34,388 nucleotides of DNA, taken from NCBI GenBank assembly GCA_017546445.1, contig JAFYWX010000013.1:1-34388 (forward strand). The letters are read 5' to 3'. This document shows positions 24,700 through 34,087 of the stretch, in pieces (the stretch's first letter is position 1; the number at the start of each line of letters is the position of its first letter). The notes under the pieces are model-generated. The model saw only the letters and a list, made by a program, of their open reading frames with translations. It was not told the DNA's origin and did no database searches. The DNA comes from Akkermansia sp. (GTDB taxonomy: Bacteria > Verrucomicrobiota > Verrucomicrobiia > Verrucomicrobiales > Akkermansiaceae). The translations under genes and the position numbers were made by a program.

Positions 24700-27600
24700 T
24701 TAGAAGGTGTAGCTTGCGCCCACGTTCAGGCGATGCTCTCTGGAGTCATCCATTGAGTTGAATCCGTAGTTGGCAGAGGCGCTCCAGCGGTCGCTCACAC
24801 GGAAGGTGGCACCGGCTTCGATGCCTACGCCCTGACGACCGGGGTTCTCTCCATTGCCGCGCAGCCCTTCCATCTCGATGACCGGGTTGCTGCGCACCAT
24901 GTCGTTCATGTAGCGGATTTCACCGTTCAAGACCAGTTTTTCGCAGCCGGGTTTTACAATGCCGCCCTTGGCTGTGCGCACACCGGGTGTACCCCATGCC
25001 ACGAAGCGGGCACCCACGCCGATTTCACCACGCAGGTTCTGGATAGAACCGGTCTTCACTCCATCAACCGTGTCGGAATTGCTGGCGAAGTATTCCAGAC
25101 CGCCGAATACGCTCATGCACAGGCGGTTTGTCACCTTCTTGTTCCAGTTCAGACGGGTGTTGAGCTGCAGGCTGTCCTGCTCCCATTCCACACCGGCACC
25201 TTCGGATTCGGTGATGCCGTATGCAGCCACCCAGTCCAGACTCAGGCAGCTGGTGGAGCTGAGCTTCTTGAGCCCGTGCTCACCGTACAGAGCCACGTAG
25301 GAGCCGGTCTGGTCAATCTGGCGGAGACCGGTGGGCTGTACCTCGGCCTCAGTGTAACCGAGGGCGATACCCACGCTGCTGTTTGCACCTACCTTCATGT
25401 CAGCACCCACAGCGGCGCCTTCCAGGTCGATATCGGAGCCATTGAGGTCGGTGTTGCCACCGAGCACGGCGGCCCAGGCGGTACCGCGCCCATTGGCAAT
25501 GCAGCCGGTGTTGGTGCGCTGACCGCGCACGGCATTCACCACGGCGCGGCTGGTGGTGGCAATACCCAAGTTGCTCACGGTGAGAGCATTTGCGATATTC
25601 TGGTTGAACATGGCGGTGAGCACCAGGCTGTTCCCCTGCTGCAGCACGTAGGTGCCGTAACCATTGGTCAGCACGACGGTGCCGGTGGCGGGGGCATCGA
25701 TGCCACCTTTGGCGGTCAGGAAAGGCACATCCTTCGTGGTGGCACCATTCAGCACGATGCTGGTGCCTTCACCCATGGTCAGGCTGCCGGTGATGTTCAG
25801 AACTGCACCGTCGTTCAGGATGATGCTGCCGCCATTGCGGGTGATGACATCGGCTGCAATGCGGCCAGTAGCGCCGGAAGTCATCTCAATCGTGGAGACC
25901 GTGAGGGTGTCGTCCGCCTTTGTGATGGCGCCGGTACCAGCCAGTGTCAGGGTGTTGGCTGTCGTCGGGCCTACCAGTTCCAGTTTGCAGCCTTCCACGG
26001 CTGTGATGTTGCCGTTGTAGTTGGAAGCGCCGGTGATGGTACAACCGCTCACCACGATGTTGTTGCTCACATTCTGGTCGTTCAGATCAAGCGTAGCACC
26101 GGCGTCCAGCTTCACCTCAGAGTTGCCCAGAGCAGAGGCAGAATCCACCACCAGTGTGGTGTTCTTACCAGCAATCTCTGTGACTCCGGTGTAGGAGTTA
26201 TCGCCGGAAAGGGTGGTGGTGCCGCTACCGATCTTCACCGTTGTGTCGCCGGCAATCTGACCGCTTACCTTGACATCACCCTTAGTCTCAATCGTGCCGC
26301 CTGTGGACAGTACGTTCTCGGCATCGGCGTCAACAATCAGGGTGCCGTTGCTGCTCATATCCACGGTTTGGGTCTGGCCGCTGCTCATGCTCTGAATATC
26401 GCTCATGGAAGCAGTGTGACCATCTTCCGCAATGTGGTAGGTGCTGTAGTCCAGCACACCAGCCTTACCGGAAGCTGCCAGATGCAGTTCTTCACCATCC
26501 TTGGAAACGGTGGTGCCATCGGCAACATTCAGAGAACCGCTTTCACCGTTTTCAACCACCGTAATCACGGTGCTGCCGTCGCGGAAGAAGCCATTCTTGC
26601 CTTCCTCGCCGGATACATTGACGCGGGTGTCTGCTTCATTGCCTGCTGGGTCAATATTGTTGCCGTCGTAGGTACCGCTGATTTCCAGCTTGCCGCTGTT
26701 CTGAATGGTGCCGGGGAGCACAGCAGATACGCCATCGGCGGTGGTCAGTGTGGTGGTGCCGCTGGTGGTCAGCGTGCCGGTGCCAAGGGCGGTGTCGCTG
26801 CCGAGCGTTACCTTGGAGTCATCTACATTGGTACCACCGGAGTGGCTGTTGTCACCGGAAAGCGTGGTCTCCTTGCCTGTGATATCAAGGGATACCGAGT
26901 CGCCGCTGGGTGTGTCGACGATGTCCTGGGGTACGTCGCCGCCTTCCTCGGGAATGACAATTTCCGTCACGCGGGTCAGAGAACCGGTCACATACATGTC
27001 GCCTTCCAGTGTGGTCCACTGAAGGTCAGATACGTTCCAGAGCAGGGTATCAATTCCGCTGTAGCTGATGCTGCTCTGCATGGAGGAGTCTGCCCCTGCA
27101 CCGGAGGCAATCAGGATGTTCAGTGCCGTCTCCTTCTGACCGGAATCGTTAACGCCGTCGAGATAGCTATCGGTGAAGATAACTTCCACATAGGAACCTT
27201 CTGCCATGCTCAGCGTGCCGGAGGTCAGGGTGATGGGGGCTGTGGTGCTGTCGCTTACTTCCAGCGTCAGTGTGGTGCCTGCACCCAGTGCGAGAGAGCC
27301 GGCGCTGATGCTGTTCTTATCATTCAGCTGAATAGAGCCGTTTTCAATGGTGACAGTCCCTGTGGAGGTGATGGTGTTGTTGCCACCGAGGTTCAGCGTG
27401 TTGATGCTCATGTCACCGCCGGTGAGGGTGGCACCGCTGGTCATATCAAGAGTGCTGAGATTGGCTGCGCCCTCCAGTGCCAGGCTTTTGCTTGCTGTCA
27501 CCGTGCCAGTTACTTTGCCGGCGTTCTTGATGGTGGCTGATGTGGCCTGAATATCACCGGTGGCGGCAGCGTTGTTCAGGTCGAGAATGGCGCCCTCGGT

Positions 27601-29016
27601 CATCTCAATGCCTGTTGTCACGGAGCCGGCTGCGTCGGTCATGGCCAGTTCTGCTCCGTCGAGCTTCATTGTGCCGCTGCCTGTGATGCTGGTGGCACTG
27701 CTGGCTGTTTCGCCCTTGGTCAGCGTCAGTTCTGCGCCTTCTGCAATCGCCACATCCGTACCTTCGCTGGCGGCATTCATCTGGCTCAGGGTGACATCAG
27801 CATTCACGGCGATATCCGTGAAATCTGCCACTTTGTATTCCTTGTCGCCGGTGTAGCTGCTGTCGACGGTCAGAGTGCGGTCGCCGCTGACCTCGGAATC
27901 AATGCCGCCGCCGTAGATGGTGCCGGTTACTTCTGTACCATCGTTGCTGATAGTGATGGCGGTTCCCTCGTTCACCACGTCGTTCATGCCGGCGCCGTAG
28001 ACGCTTCCGTCGACCGTGCCGCCGGAAAGCTCAACCTTCGTTGCTCCCTTTACTGTGGGGGCAGGACCATCGGCAATCTTGGGAGAGCCGCTGCCATCGC
28101 CGCCAGCGTACACGTTGCCGGCTACTGAGCCGCCTTTAATGGCTACTTCTGTTGCACCTGTAAATGTATATACATTGGAAGAGCCGGCGATGATGTCGCC
28201 TGTTACCTCTGCTTCACCGTCAACTGTGACGCGTACGGTGCCATCTACCGAGAATCCTGAACCACCAGCGCCTTGAATGGCTGCTGTTTCTCCTGCCAAT
28301 CCACCAACGGCTCCACCTGTGACGGCAATATTCACATCGCCACTCACGGCTGCAGGGTTGCTGTTCCAGAAAGCATCAATGGCATCCTGACCGGCTTTGA
28401 TGACTGCCGGCAGGTAGGTCTTGTATATGCCGGAATTAGAGTGACCGCTGTGACCACCGCGAATCTGACCGACTTCGCCGCCTGTTACGTTGATGTTAAT
28501 GTTCTGGCGCTGGGAATCCGGGTCGCTTTCCTGACCATAGTTGGCTTTGTAACCGAAAGATTCGTGATTGTACCCAGGGTTGGTGCCCAGGACATCGCGG
28601 TCGCGGTTCACGCTGGATGCATAATAGGTTCCGCCGACGATGCATTCTGTATCACCACCATTCATGTTGACGGTTACATCTCCTTCAAATGCGTTGCCGC
28701 CTACACCGTAGCCACTGAGATACTGCAGACCGGTGCCACCATTCATGGTGACTATGGCGCTGCTGAATTTCTCCATGGGGGCGTTGCCATCATCATCCCA
28801 GCCGGATGCTGCACCAATTGTGCCTACTGCGCAGGGTTTAGTCTGGTAGGTTCCGTACATATAATAGCTGGACAAGTCGCCGCCATTGACGGTGACATTG
28901 GCAACTCCTTCCTTGGAATTGTCAAATGTTACCTGTTCTGTCTGGGCGTATACTTGTGTGGCTGCTACTGCAGCCAGTACGGCTACAAGCAATTTTTTTG
29001 GTAAGTGAAATTTCAT
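24700..29016 (-). CDS. autotransporter (type Va) surface protein
   Basis: This 1438-residue protein has a signal peptide (1-24, MKFHLPKKLLVAVLAAVAAT...VYA). The passenger is about 1150 residues, rich in Gly/Thr/Ser/Val and probably a beta-helix: GG-type repeats in the first third (VTGGAVGG, IKGGSVAGNVYAGG) and autotransporter-associated strand repeats later (LSGDNSHSGGT, LSGDNSYTGVT). A proline/acidic stretch (EIVIPEEGGDVPQD) lies mid-way. The C-terminal ~259 residues alternate as amphipathic strands and end in SYTF, the aromatic end expected of a BAM-inserted barrel. Ligand and function are unknown. There is no Shine-Dalgarno before the ATG. It is divergent from another large surface-protein gene. 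Confidence 0.85.
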   Translation of the reverse strand: MKFHLPKKLLVAVLAAVAATQVYAQTEQVTFDNSKEGVANVTVNGGDLSSYYMYGTYQTKPCAVGTIGAASGWDDDGNAPMEKFSSAIVTMNGGTGLQYLSGYGVGGNAFEGDVTVNMNGGDTECIVGGTYYASSVNRDRDVLGTNPGYNHESFGYKANYGQESDPDSQRQNININVTGGEVGQIRGGHSGHSNSGIYKTYLPAVIKAGQDAIDAFWNSNPAAVSGDVNIAVTGGAVGGLAGETAAIQGAGGSGFSVDGTVRVTVDGEAEVTGDIIAGSSNVYTFTGATEVAIKGGSVAGNVYAGGDGSGSPKIADGPAPTVKGATKVELSGGTVDGSVYGAGMNDVVNEGTAITISNDGTEVTGTIYGGGIDSEVSGDRTLTVDSSYTGDKEYKVADFTDIAVNADVTLSQMNAASEGTDVAIAEGAELTLTKGETASSATSITGSGTMKLDGAELAMTDAAGSVTTGIEMTEGAILDLNNAAATGDIQATSATIKNAGKVTGTVTASKSLALEGAANLSTLDMTSGATLTGGDMSINTLNLGGNNTITSTGTVTIENGSIQLNDKNSISAGSLALGAGTTLTLEVSDSTTAPITLTSGTLSMAEGSYVEVIFTDSYLDGVNDSGQKETALNILIASGAGADSSMQSSISYSGIDTLLWNVSDLQWTTLEGDMYVTGSLTRVTEIVIPEEGGDVPQDIVDTPSGDSVSLDITGKETTLSGDNSHSGGTNVDDSKVTLGSDTALGTGTLTTSGTTTLTTADGVSAVLPGTIQNSGKLEISGTYDGNNIDPAGNEADTRVNVSGEEGKNGFFRDGSTVITVVENGESGSLNVADGTTVSKDGEELHLAASGKAGVLDYSTYHIAEDGHTASMSDIQSMSSGQTQTVDMSSNGTLIVDADAENVLSTGGTIETKGDVKVSGQIAGDTTVKIGSGTTTLSGDNSYTGVTEIAGKNTTLVVDSASALGNSEVKLDAGATLDLNDQNVSNNIVVSGCTITGASNYNGNITAVEGCKLELVGPTTANTLTLAGTGAITKADDTLTVSTIEMTSGATGRIAADVITRNGGSIILNDGAVLNITGSLTMGEGTSIVLNGATTKDVPFLTAKGGIDAPATGTVVLTNGYGTYVLQQGNSLVLTAMFNQNIANALTVSNLGIATTSRAVVNAVRGQRTNTGCIANGRGTAWAAVLGGNTDLNGSDIDLEGAAVGADMKVGANSSVGIALGYTEAEVQPTGLRQIDQTGSYVALYGEHGLKKLSSTSCLSLDWVAAYGITESEGAGVEWEQDSLQLNTRLNWNKKVTNRLCMSVFGGLEYFASNSDTVDGVKTGSIQNLRGEIGVGARFVAWGTPGVRTAKGGIVKPGCEKLVLNGEIRYMNDMVRSNPVIEMEGLRGNGENPGRQGVGIEAGATFRVSDRWSASANYGFNSMDDSREHRLNVGASYTF

Positions 29017-29264
29017 AGTTCAATCAGAGTTAGTTTGTGTTTTTTCAGAGCCAGAGTCGTGTGAACTCATCTGCACTCGCTTATTATTTTATAACTTTTA
29101 TTTTGAGATGTACAGTAAAAAATGTTGCAAGCTGATAAAAAACACACGTCAAAGGGTTCAACGTCAAGGAGATTTTTTCATTACTTCGTACCTCCCTCCT
29201 CGAACTTCGTACTTCCGGATGCTACGCTGCTAATTATCTGTCAATCTTGTGTTTATCATAACTC
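29017..29264. other. AT-rich spacer between two divergent surface-protein genes
   Basis: No gene is supported here. A TATAAA-like box on the minus strand near 29085 could be the -10 of the autotransporter gene, with no convincing -35. CTTCGTAC occurs twice (29183 and 29203 regions) followed by (C/T)TCC. A 60-codon ORF at 29122-29304 has no coding character. The spacer adjoins the invertible-looking segment at 29265-29422. Confidence 0.4.
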
Positions 29265-29422
29265 GCTTTCGGAATCCGTAAGTCAAGCACACAAACTGTT
29301 ATAATCAAAGAATTATCACAGAGTGGGTACTGCTTCCCATTTAAGATGGATATACGTCCTGTCATAGATAACACATTGGGAGTATAGTGTTGCAAAATTT
29401 ACTCTTTACGGATTCCGAAGGC
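29265..29422. promoter_or_regulatory. candidate invertible promoter segment
   Basis: TTCGGAATCCGTAA at 29268-29281 is repeated in perfect inversion at 29406-29419. With one mismatch the arms extend outward to 17 bp (29265-29281 and 29406-29422). They enclose 124 bp of AT-rich DNA. Inside the left arm, on the minus strand, TTGACT (29286-29281) points outward. The right flank holds TAGGAT at 29424-29429. Inverting the segment would put TTGACT exactly 17 bp before TAGGAT, making a promoter for the gene starting at 29461. In the present orientation the -35 position reads CTCTTT. The corresponding left-facing -10 is poor (AGTTAT at spacing 17). No recombinase gene is in the window. Confidence 0.6.
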
Positions 29423-29460
29423 GTAGGATGTGGCCCGGCTCGCAATAATTTTTCCTCTCT

Positions 29461-32400
29461 ATGAAACTACACCTTCCAGTCCGTTTATTCCAATCTGTTC
29501 TTGTCTGTCTTCTTTCTGTTTGTTTTACAGTTGGCAGCGGTGTGGCATGGGCTGATTTAACACTCACAGAACAGGAATCCGTCACCATCGACTATGCCGA
29601 TACTATCACAGTGCCGGAAGTCGACGGTGAGCTCCGCCTGCTGGGTGGAACTCAACTGAATCTGGAAAATTGTGGCGCGGGTGATGGCAAGACGTACTCT
29701 CTCTTCACCGGAGTATCTGAACTGCTCGACGCTCAAGGCAACGCCATCACCCTCGATTCCTCCAATAACGCCATATCCAACTATTTCGACACCACCCAGC
29801 CAGGCACCGGCTTCTGGGAAGATGCCATCTTGCAACTCTCACCCACAGGAGAGTTACAGCTCGTCCGCCACAATGAAACGGTAAAAGATGCGCAGGAAAT
29901 CACCGAACGTCAGGAGAATGGTGCTGATTATCGATACTACGAGGGTATCACTTGCGCCAATATCAAAACGAGCGACAACGAAGGTGATGCTTACGGCGGC
30001 GCGATTTATGGAGGAGATAACAGCATTATGATGTTGAGCAATAATGGGAGCGTGACCTTCAGCGAAAATGAGGCAACAGGCAAAAACGCCTACGGCGGGG
30101 CGATTCATGGAGGCACTTCCAGCACCATCACGCTGAGTGATAACGGCAGCGTAACCCTCATCTGGAATGAGGCGGGATCCGCTTCTACATCATACAACAC
30201 CTACGCCCGTGGCGGCGCGATTTATGGGGGAGATAACAGCACTATAACGCTGAGCAATAACGATAGTGTGAGATTCAGCGGAAATTCGGCTTCCAGCGGC
30301 GGCGCGATTTATGGGGGCACTTTCAGCATCATTACACTGAGCGACAACGTTCTCGTGTTCTTCGGCGAAAATACCGGAGGCGCAATTCGAGGGGGCGACG
30401 TAACGCTTAGTGGCAACGGTAACGTGAGCTTCAACGGGAATACCAGCGGCGGCGCAATTCGAGGGGATGATGTAACGCTGAGTGACAACGTCAGCGTGAT
30501 TTTCAGTGAAAATTCGGCCTATTTCTTAGGCGGAGCGATTCATACACTTGGTAATTTGAGTATTTGCAACAATGACTCGGTACTCTTTGAAAAGAATGCG
30601 GAAAAATCCGAAGAAAATTACAAACTCCGAAGCATCCAGGCTGGTGGCAGTGGAGTCGTAATTTCTCTCGCAAGCGCAGCGGGTAAGAGCATCGAGTTCC
30701 GCGATTCGGTGTACATACTCTCCGGTAGCATGGTAAATCTGAATGCCGATTATGGCGACATGGAGCAGACGGGGGATATCGTCATCACCGGCAAGTTTAC
30801 GGAAGAGCATTTAAACTCTATTATGGAAGCAGACAACGCCGGACGTACAGCCAGGGTGGGTGAAATTCTAAACTCCCGTACGACGCTCATTCTCGCCATG
30901 ACCAATCTGTATGGCGGGCGACTGCGAGTGGAAGACGCTGCCATTTTCAGAGGGTATGGTATTACAGCTGCAGAGGATTCTAACGCTAGTGTTCTGGTGC
31001 AGAATGCGGTGCTGGAGCATGGAGGCTACAACCTCACGTTCCATAGCGGCACTAACTTGGAGCTTATCGGCAGTAATACTATCAGCGGCACGGTGCAAAT
31101 GCTGGCTGGCAGCAACTTGGTACTGGATGTCGCCGCAGGCAAAGGTTCTAATGACATCCTGGGGGGGCTGCAATTCGGTGAGGGTTGCACCTTTACTCTG
31201 AATCAGGGCAACACCAGTTTCGACAGCAATGAGGTGCTGCTTTATGTAAGCGAGGGAGTATCCGGCTGGGAGAGTGTACAAACAGAACTGTCGGATGGAA
31301 GTCCTCTTTCCTGGGTGGAGAATTTGCTTGTTTACAATTACGATGAGGACTCCTTCAATTATTATTACAATGGGACAGTCGATTTTGCGAGTGGGCAATA
31401 TGGAAAAATCGGACTACACCACTACGATTCCCTGAACTTCAAGGGATTTTCATCTTCCTCAGGCAAGGCAATTTCAGGTTCAAAAATCACGCTGCACAAC
31501 AATGGGAGCGTGACATTCAGCAGCAATACAGCATCTTCCACTGGTGGGGCAATTGCAGGCTCGGAAGGCTCCACCATAACGATGCGGGACAACGAAAGTG
31601 TAGCGTTCCGGCAGAATACCGTCGCGCCCGAGGGAGAAACAAGCAGCAATGCCTATGCACAGGGCGGTGCCATCTATGCATTTGGCGCAACTCTTCAGTT
31701 TGACAACAACGGCACCCTTCTTTTTGAGGAAAATAACGTTCGCGCCGAATTTGTCTCTGAAAACTACATCTACGCTTACCTCAACGGTGGTGCCATTACC
31801 GGCGGCGACGTCACTCTGGATACTAATAAAACGGTAACATTCTCGGGCAATAGTGTCGTATCAGCCCAAACAACCAAACAGGACGTTTCAGAAAGCGTAG
31901 AAGGCGGAGCCATATCCGGCAACTCCATTCAGCTGTACAATAACGAAACGCTGCAATTTCTGAACAATGCGGCTTCGGCAGAAGCAAAGGATTCATTCAA
32001 TTCCATACACAGCAATGCGCTGGGTGGCGCTATTTCAGGTAAGCTGACGCTGAAAGGGAACAAGAATGTACTTTTCTCCCAGAATGAGGCAACCGTTATC
32101 AATCCGAATGTCAGCGCATATTCCATCTACATAACCGCTAATGGTGGAGCAGCCAATAGCTGGTCCAGCTCTATTACCGATAACGGCACAGTAACCTTCA
32201 GCCAGAATAAGGCAACGGCCCACATTGACAATTATGGGACAGAATATTTTCCAGGTAGCAGTGGTTCAGTTGTTGCGCAGGGTGGCGCACTATACGGCAC
32301 GGAGATTTTGCTGCAAAACAATAAGGAACTCCATTTCACGGGAAACACCGTCAGCATGTCTGTCAATTACTTCGGAGATTATCCCATCTCTTTGGAAACA

Positions 32401-33963
32401 GCATTGTCTGCAGGCGGTGCCATTTACGGTGAAACGGTAAAGGTGCAAGGAAACACCGCCGCCACATTCAGCGCCAATTCGGCATACGCCTGGGCAGCTC
32501 CTTCCTATGCTCTGGGTGGCGGCATTTATTCTACTGAAGTGCTGATAGACGCCAACAAAAGTGTTCTGTTCGAAGAAAACTACGCCGATACTGCCGGCGG
32601 TGCCATTTTTGGCAACACTGTTACACTGAAAAACAATGAATCCATCAAATTTGACAGCAACTCAGCAGCCTATGCTGGTGGAGCTATTTACAGCACCAGC
32701 GGTGTGCATATTACCGACAATGATGAGGTCATTTTCATCGACAATTTTTCGAGTGGAGATGGTGGGGCCATTTGCAACACTTATGCCTCAGAATCGGGGG
32801 TAATCTCCGTGACGAATAATGGGGACGTTGTATTTAGCGGCAACTACTCCAATAATATCGGTGCCATATCAACATGCGGGAGCCTGATTATTCAGAATAA
32901 CGATTCTGTCGTGTTCGAGAAAAATCTTCAACATCGACCATACGAAGCATACAGATTACATAGCATACAGGTCTACAATGGCTCGACCCTCACTTTGTCT
33001 GCACCGGAAGAAAAGAGCATCGAAATCCGTGACTCTATCATGACCACGGGCAACGTCATCATCAATGCGGATTACATTGATTCCTCGGGTATAGCGGTCA
33101 AACAAACAGGCGATGTCGTTTTTTCCGGAGCCTGTACTAAGCAACATCTGGACGAATTGCTGGAAAGATTCGATGAAAAAAGGACAGCGAGAGATATAGA
33201 AATCCAGGCCTCACGCACATCGGAAACATGGGCAACAACTCACGTATACGGCGGTCGCCTGCGGGTAGAAGATGGTGTCATCTACCAAGGCCAGGGGCTC
33301 ATTGCCCACGAAGGCTCTGGTGCCACGGTGAGGGTGAAGGATGCCGAGCTGAGCTATATGGGCTATGAACTGGAGTTTAATGCCGGCACGGCGCTGGCGG
33401 TGGCGGGGAACAGTACCATCCGTGGCAATGTGAGTCTGCTGGCTGACAGCTTGTTCAAGCTGGAGCAGGCGGCAACGCTGAGTTTGCATGAAACACAGCA
33501 GACAGATGCTGTAGAATTGACAGTGCAGGGGGCGGCTCTGCTGGCGGGTAGTTCCACGCTGAATGCCAGCCTGACCCTGGCAGATGGCGCTACTCTGGAT
33601 ATGATGAGCCTGGATGCCGGGGCGGTGACCATCAACGGAGCGCTGACCTTAGGCGGTCAGGTGAAGATGGGTGAGCACCTGCTGGCTGCAGTGGAAGAGC
33701 TTACCTGTTGGGAACCTGGCATGGTCCTCTTCACCGGGCTGACGGATCTCGTGCTGCCGGTGGCTGCAAGCGAGCTGGAAAGCGACCGTGTGCTGGCAAG
33801 CTCCGTGTTCAGCAATGTGGCGAATCCCGACCTGTACGTGACCTACCATGTAGTGGATAACGTGGGCAGCCTGCTGGTGATGAATGTGCCGGAGCCGGCT
33901 ACGACGAGCCTTAGCCTTGCAGCTCTGGTGGCGCTTGCTATGCGTCGCCGACGCAGAAAATAA
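29461..33963 (+). CDS. PEP-CTERM surface protein with Pmp-like GGAI/FxxN repeats
   Basis: This 1500-residue protein has a signal peptide (1-31, ending SGVAWA). It carries about 18 copies of GGA(I/A/L)-x-G alternating with FxxN (FSEN, FSGN, FNGN, FEKN) in two blocks (about 179-380 and 695-1155). These are the motifs of chlamydial polymorphic membrane proteins, which fold as beta-helices. A ~170-residue module after each block is duplicated (389-557 and 1166-1336). The C-terminus is VPEPATTSLSLAALVALAMRRRRRK, a PEP-CTERM signal (Pro-Glu-Pro, hydrophobic helix, Arg cluster) for exosortase processing, instead of an autotransporter barrel. The last ~650 bp is visibly more GC-rich than the passenger. 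Its promoter may depend on inversion of the segment just upstream. Confidence 0.85.
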   Translation: MKLHLPVRLFQSVLVCLLSVCFTVGSGVAWADLTLTEQESVTIDYADTITVPEVDGELRLLGGTQLNLENCGAGDGKTYSLFTGVSELLDAQGNAITLDSSNNAISNYFDTTQPGTGFWEDAILQLSPTGELQLVRHNETVKDAQEITERQENGADYRYYEGITCANIKTSDNEGDAYGGAIYGGDNSIMMLSNNGSVTFSENEATGKNAYGGAIHGGTSSTITLSDNGSVTLIWNEAGSASTSYNTYARGGAIYGGDNSTITLSNNDSVRFSGNSASSGGAIYGGTFSIITLSDNVLVFFGENTGGAIRGGDVTLSGNGNVSFNGNTSGGAIRGDDVTLSDNVSVIFSENSAYFLGGAIHTLGNLSICNNDSVLFEKNAEKSEENYKLRSIQAGGSGVVISLASAAGKSIEFRDSVYILSGSMVNLNADYGDMEQTGDIVITGKFTEEHLNSIMEADNAGRTARVGEILNSRTTLILAMTNLYGGRLRVEDAAIFRGYGITAAEDSNASVLVQNAVLEHGGYNLTFHSGTNLELIGSNTISGTVQMLAGSNLVLDVAAGKGSNDILGGLQFGEGCTFTLNQGNTSFDSNEVLLYVSEGVSGWESVQTELSDGSPLSWVENLLVYNYDEDSFNYYYNGTVDFASGQYGKIGLHHYDSLNFKGFSSSSGKAISGSKITLHNNGSVTFSSNTASSTGGAIAGSEGSTITMRDNESVAFRQNTVAPEGETSSNAYAQGGAIYAFGATLQFDNNGTLLFEENNVRAEFVSENYIYAYLNGGAITGGDVTLDTNKTVTFSGNSVVSAQTTKQDVSESVEGGAISGNSIQLYNNETLQFLNNAASAEAKDSFNSIHSNALGGAISGKLTLKGNKNVLFSQNEATVINPNVSAYSIYITANGGAANSWSSSITDNGTVTFSQNKATAHIDNYGTEYFPGSSGSVVAQGGALYGTEILLQNNKELHFTGNTVSMSVNYFGDYPISLETALSAGGAIYGETVKVQGNTAATFSANSAYAWAAPSYALGGGIYSTEVLIDANKSVLFEENYADTAGGAIFGNTVTLKNNESIKFDSNSAAYAGGAIYSTSGVHITDNDEVIFIDNFSSGDGGAICNTYASESGVISVTNNGDVVFSGNYSNNIGAISTCGSLIIQNNDSVVFEKNLQHRPYEAYRLHSIQVYNGSTLTLSAPEEKSIEIRDSIMTTGNVIINADYIDSSGIAVKQTGDVVFSGACTKQHLDELLERFDEKRTARDIEIQASRTSETWATTHVYGGRLRVEDGVIYQGQGLIAHEGSGATVRVKDAELSYMGYELEFNAGTALAVAGNSTIRGNVSLLADSLFKLEQAATLSLHETQQTDAVELTVQGAALLAGSSTLNASLTLADGATLDMMSLDAGAVTINGALTLGGQVKMGEHLLAAVEELTCWEPGMVLFTGLTDLVLPVAASELESDRVLASSVFSNVANPDLYVTYHVVDNVGSLLVMNVPEPATTSLSLAALVALAMRRRRRK

Positions 33964-33983
33964 GAGGTTTCAAATATGCTTTC

Positions 33984-34017
33984 GCCCCTGTTTCCATTCC
34001 GGAACCAGGGGCTTTGT
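33984..34017 (+). terminator. terminator after the PEP-CTERM gene
   Basis: GCCCCTGTTTCC (33984-33995) pairs with GGAACCAGGGGC (34001-34012) with one mismatch, followed by TTTGT. Confidence 0.65.
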
Positions 34018-34023
34018 CGTAGC

Positions 34024-34041
34024 AGGGGACTTCCGTCCCCT
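34024..34041. repeat. GGGAC-type palindrome
   Basis: AGGGGAC/GTCCCCT with loop TTCC. It resembles the two GGGACT/AGTCCC hairpins inside the element at 18384-18617 and may belong to the same small palindrome family, or act as a second terminator. Confidence 0.45.
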
Positions 34042-34087
34042 TTCACCAATAACACCCTCACCTCCGAAATTCGCAAAAATATTTTTC

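Noticed and set aside
25276..27540. 754-codon open frame on the plus strand
   Set aside because: It lies fully opposite the autotransporter gene. Its product is a low-complexity Gly/Ala/His/Val-rich string with no domain, and long antisense frames are common opposite repetitive Gly/Thr-rich genes.
29122..29304. Possible small gene upstream of the PEP-CTERM gene
   Set aside because: The composition is AT-rich and non-coding in character, it runs through the left inverted repeat, and no start signal is seen.
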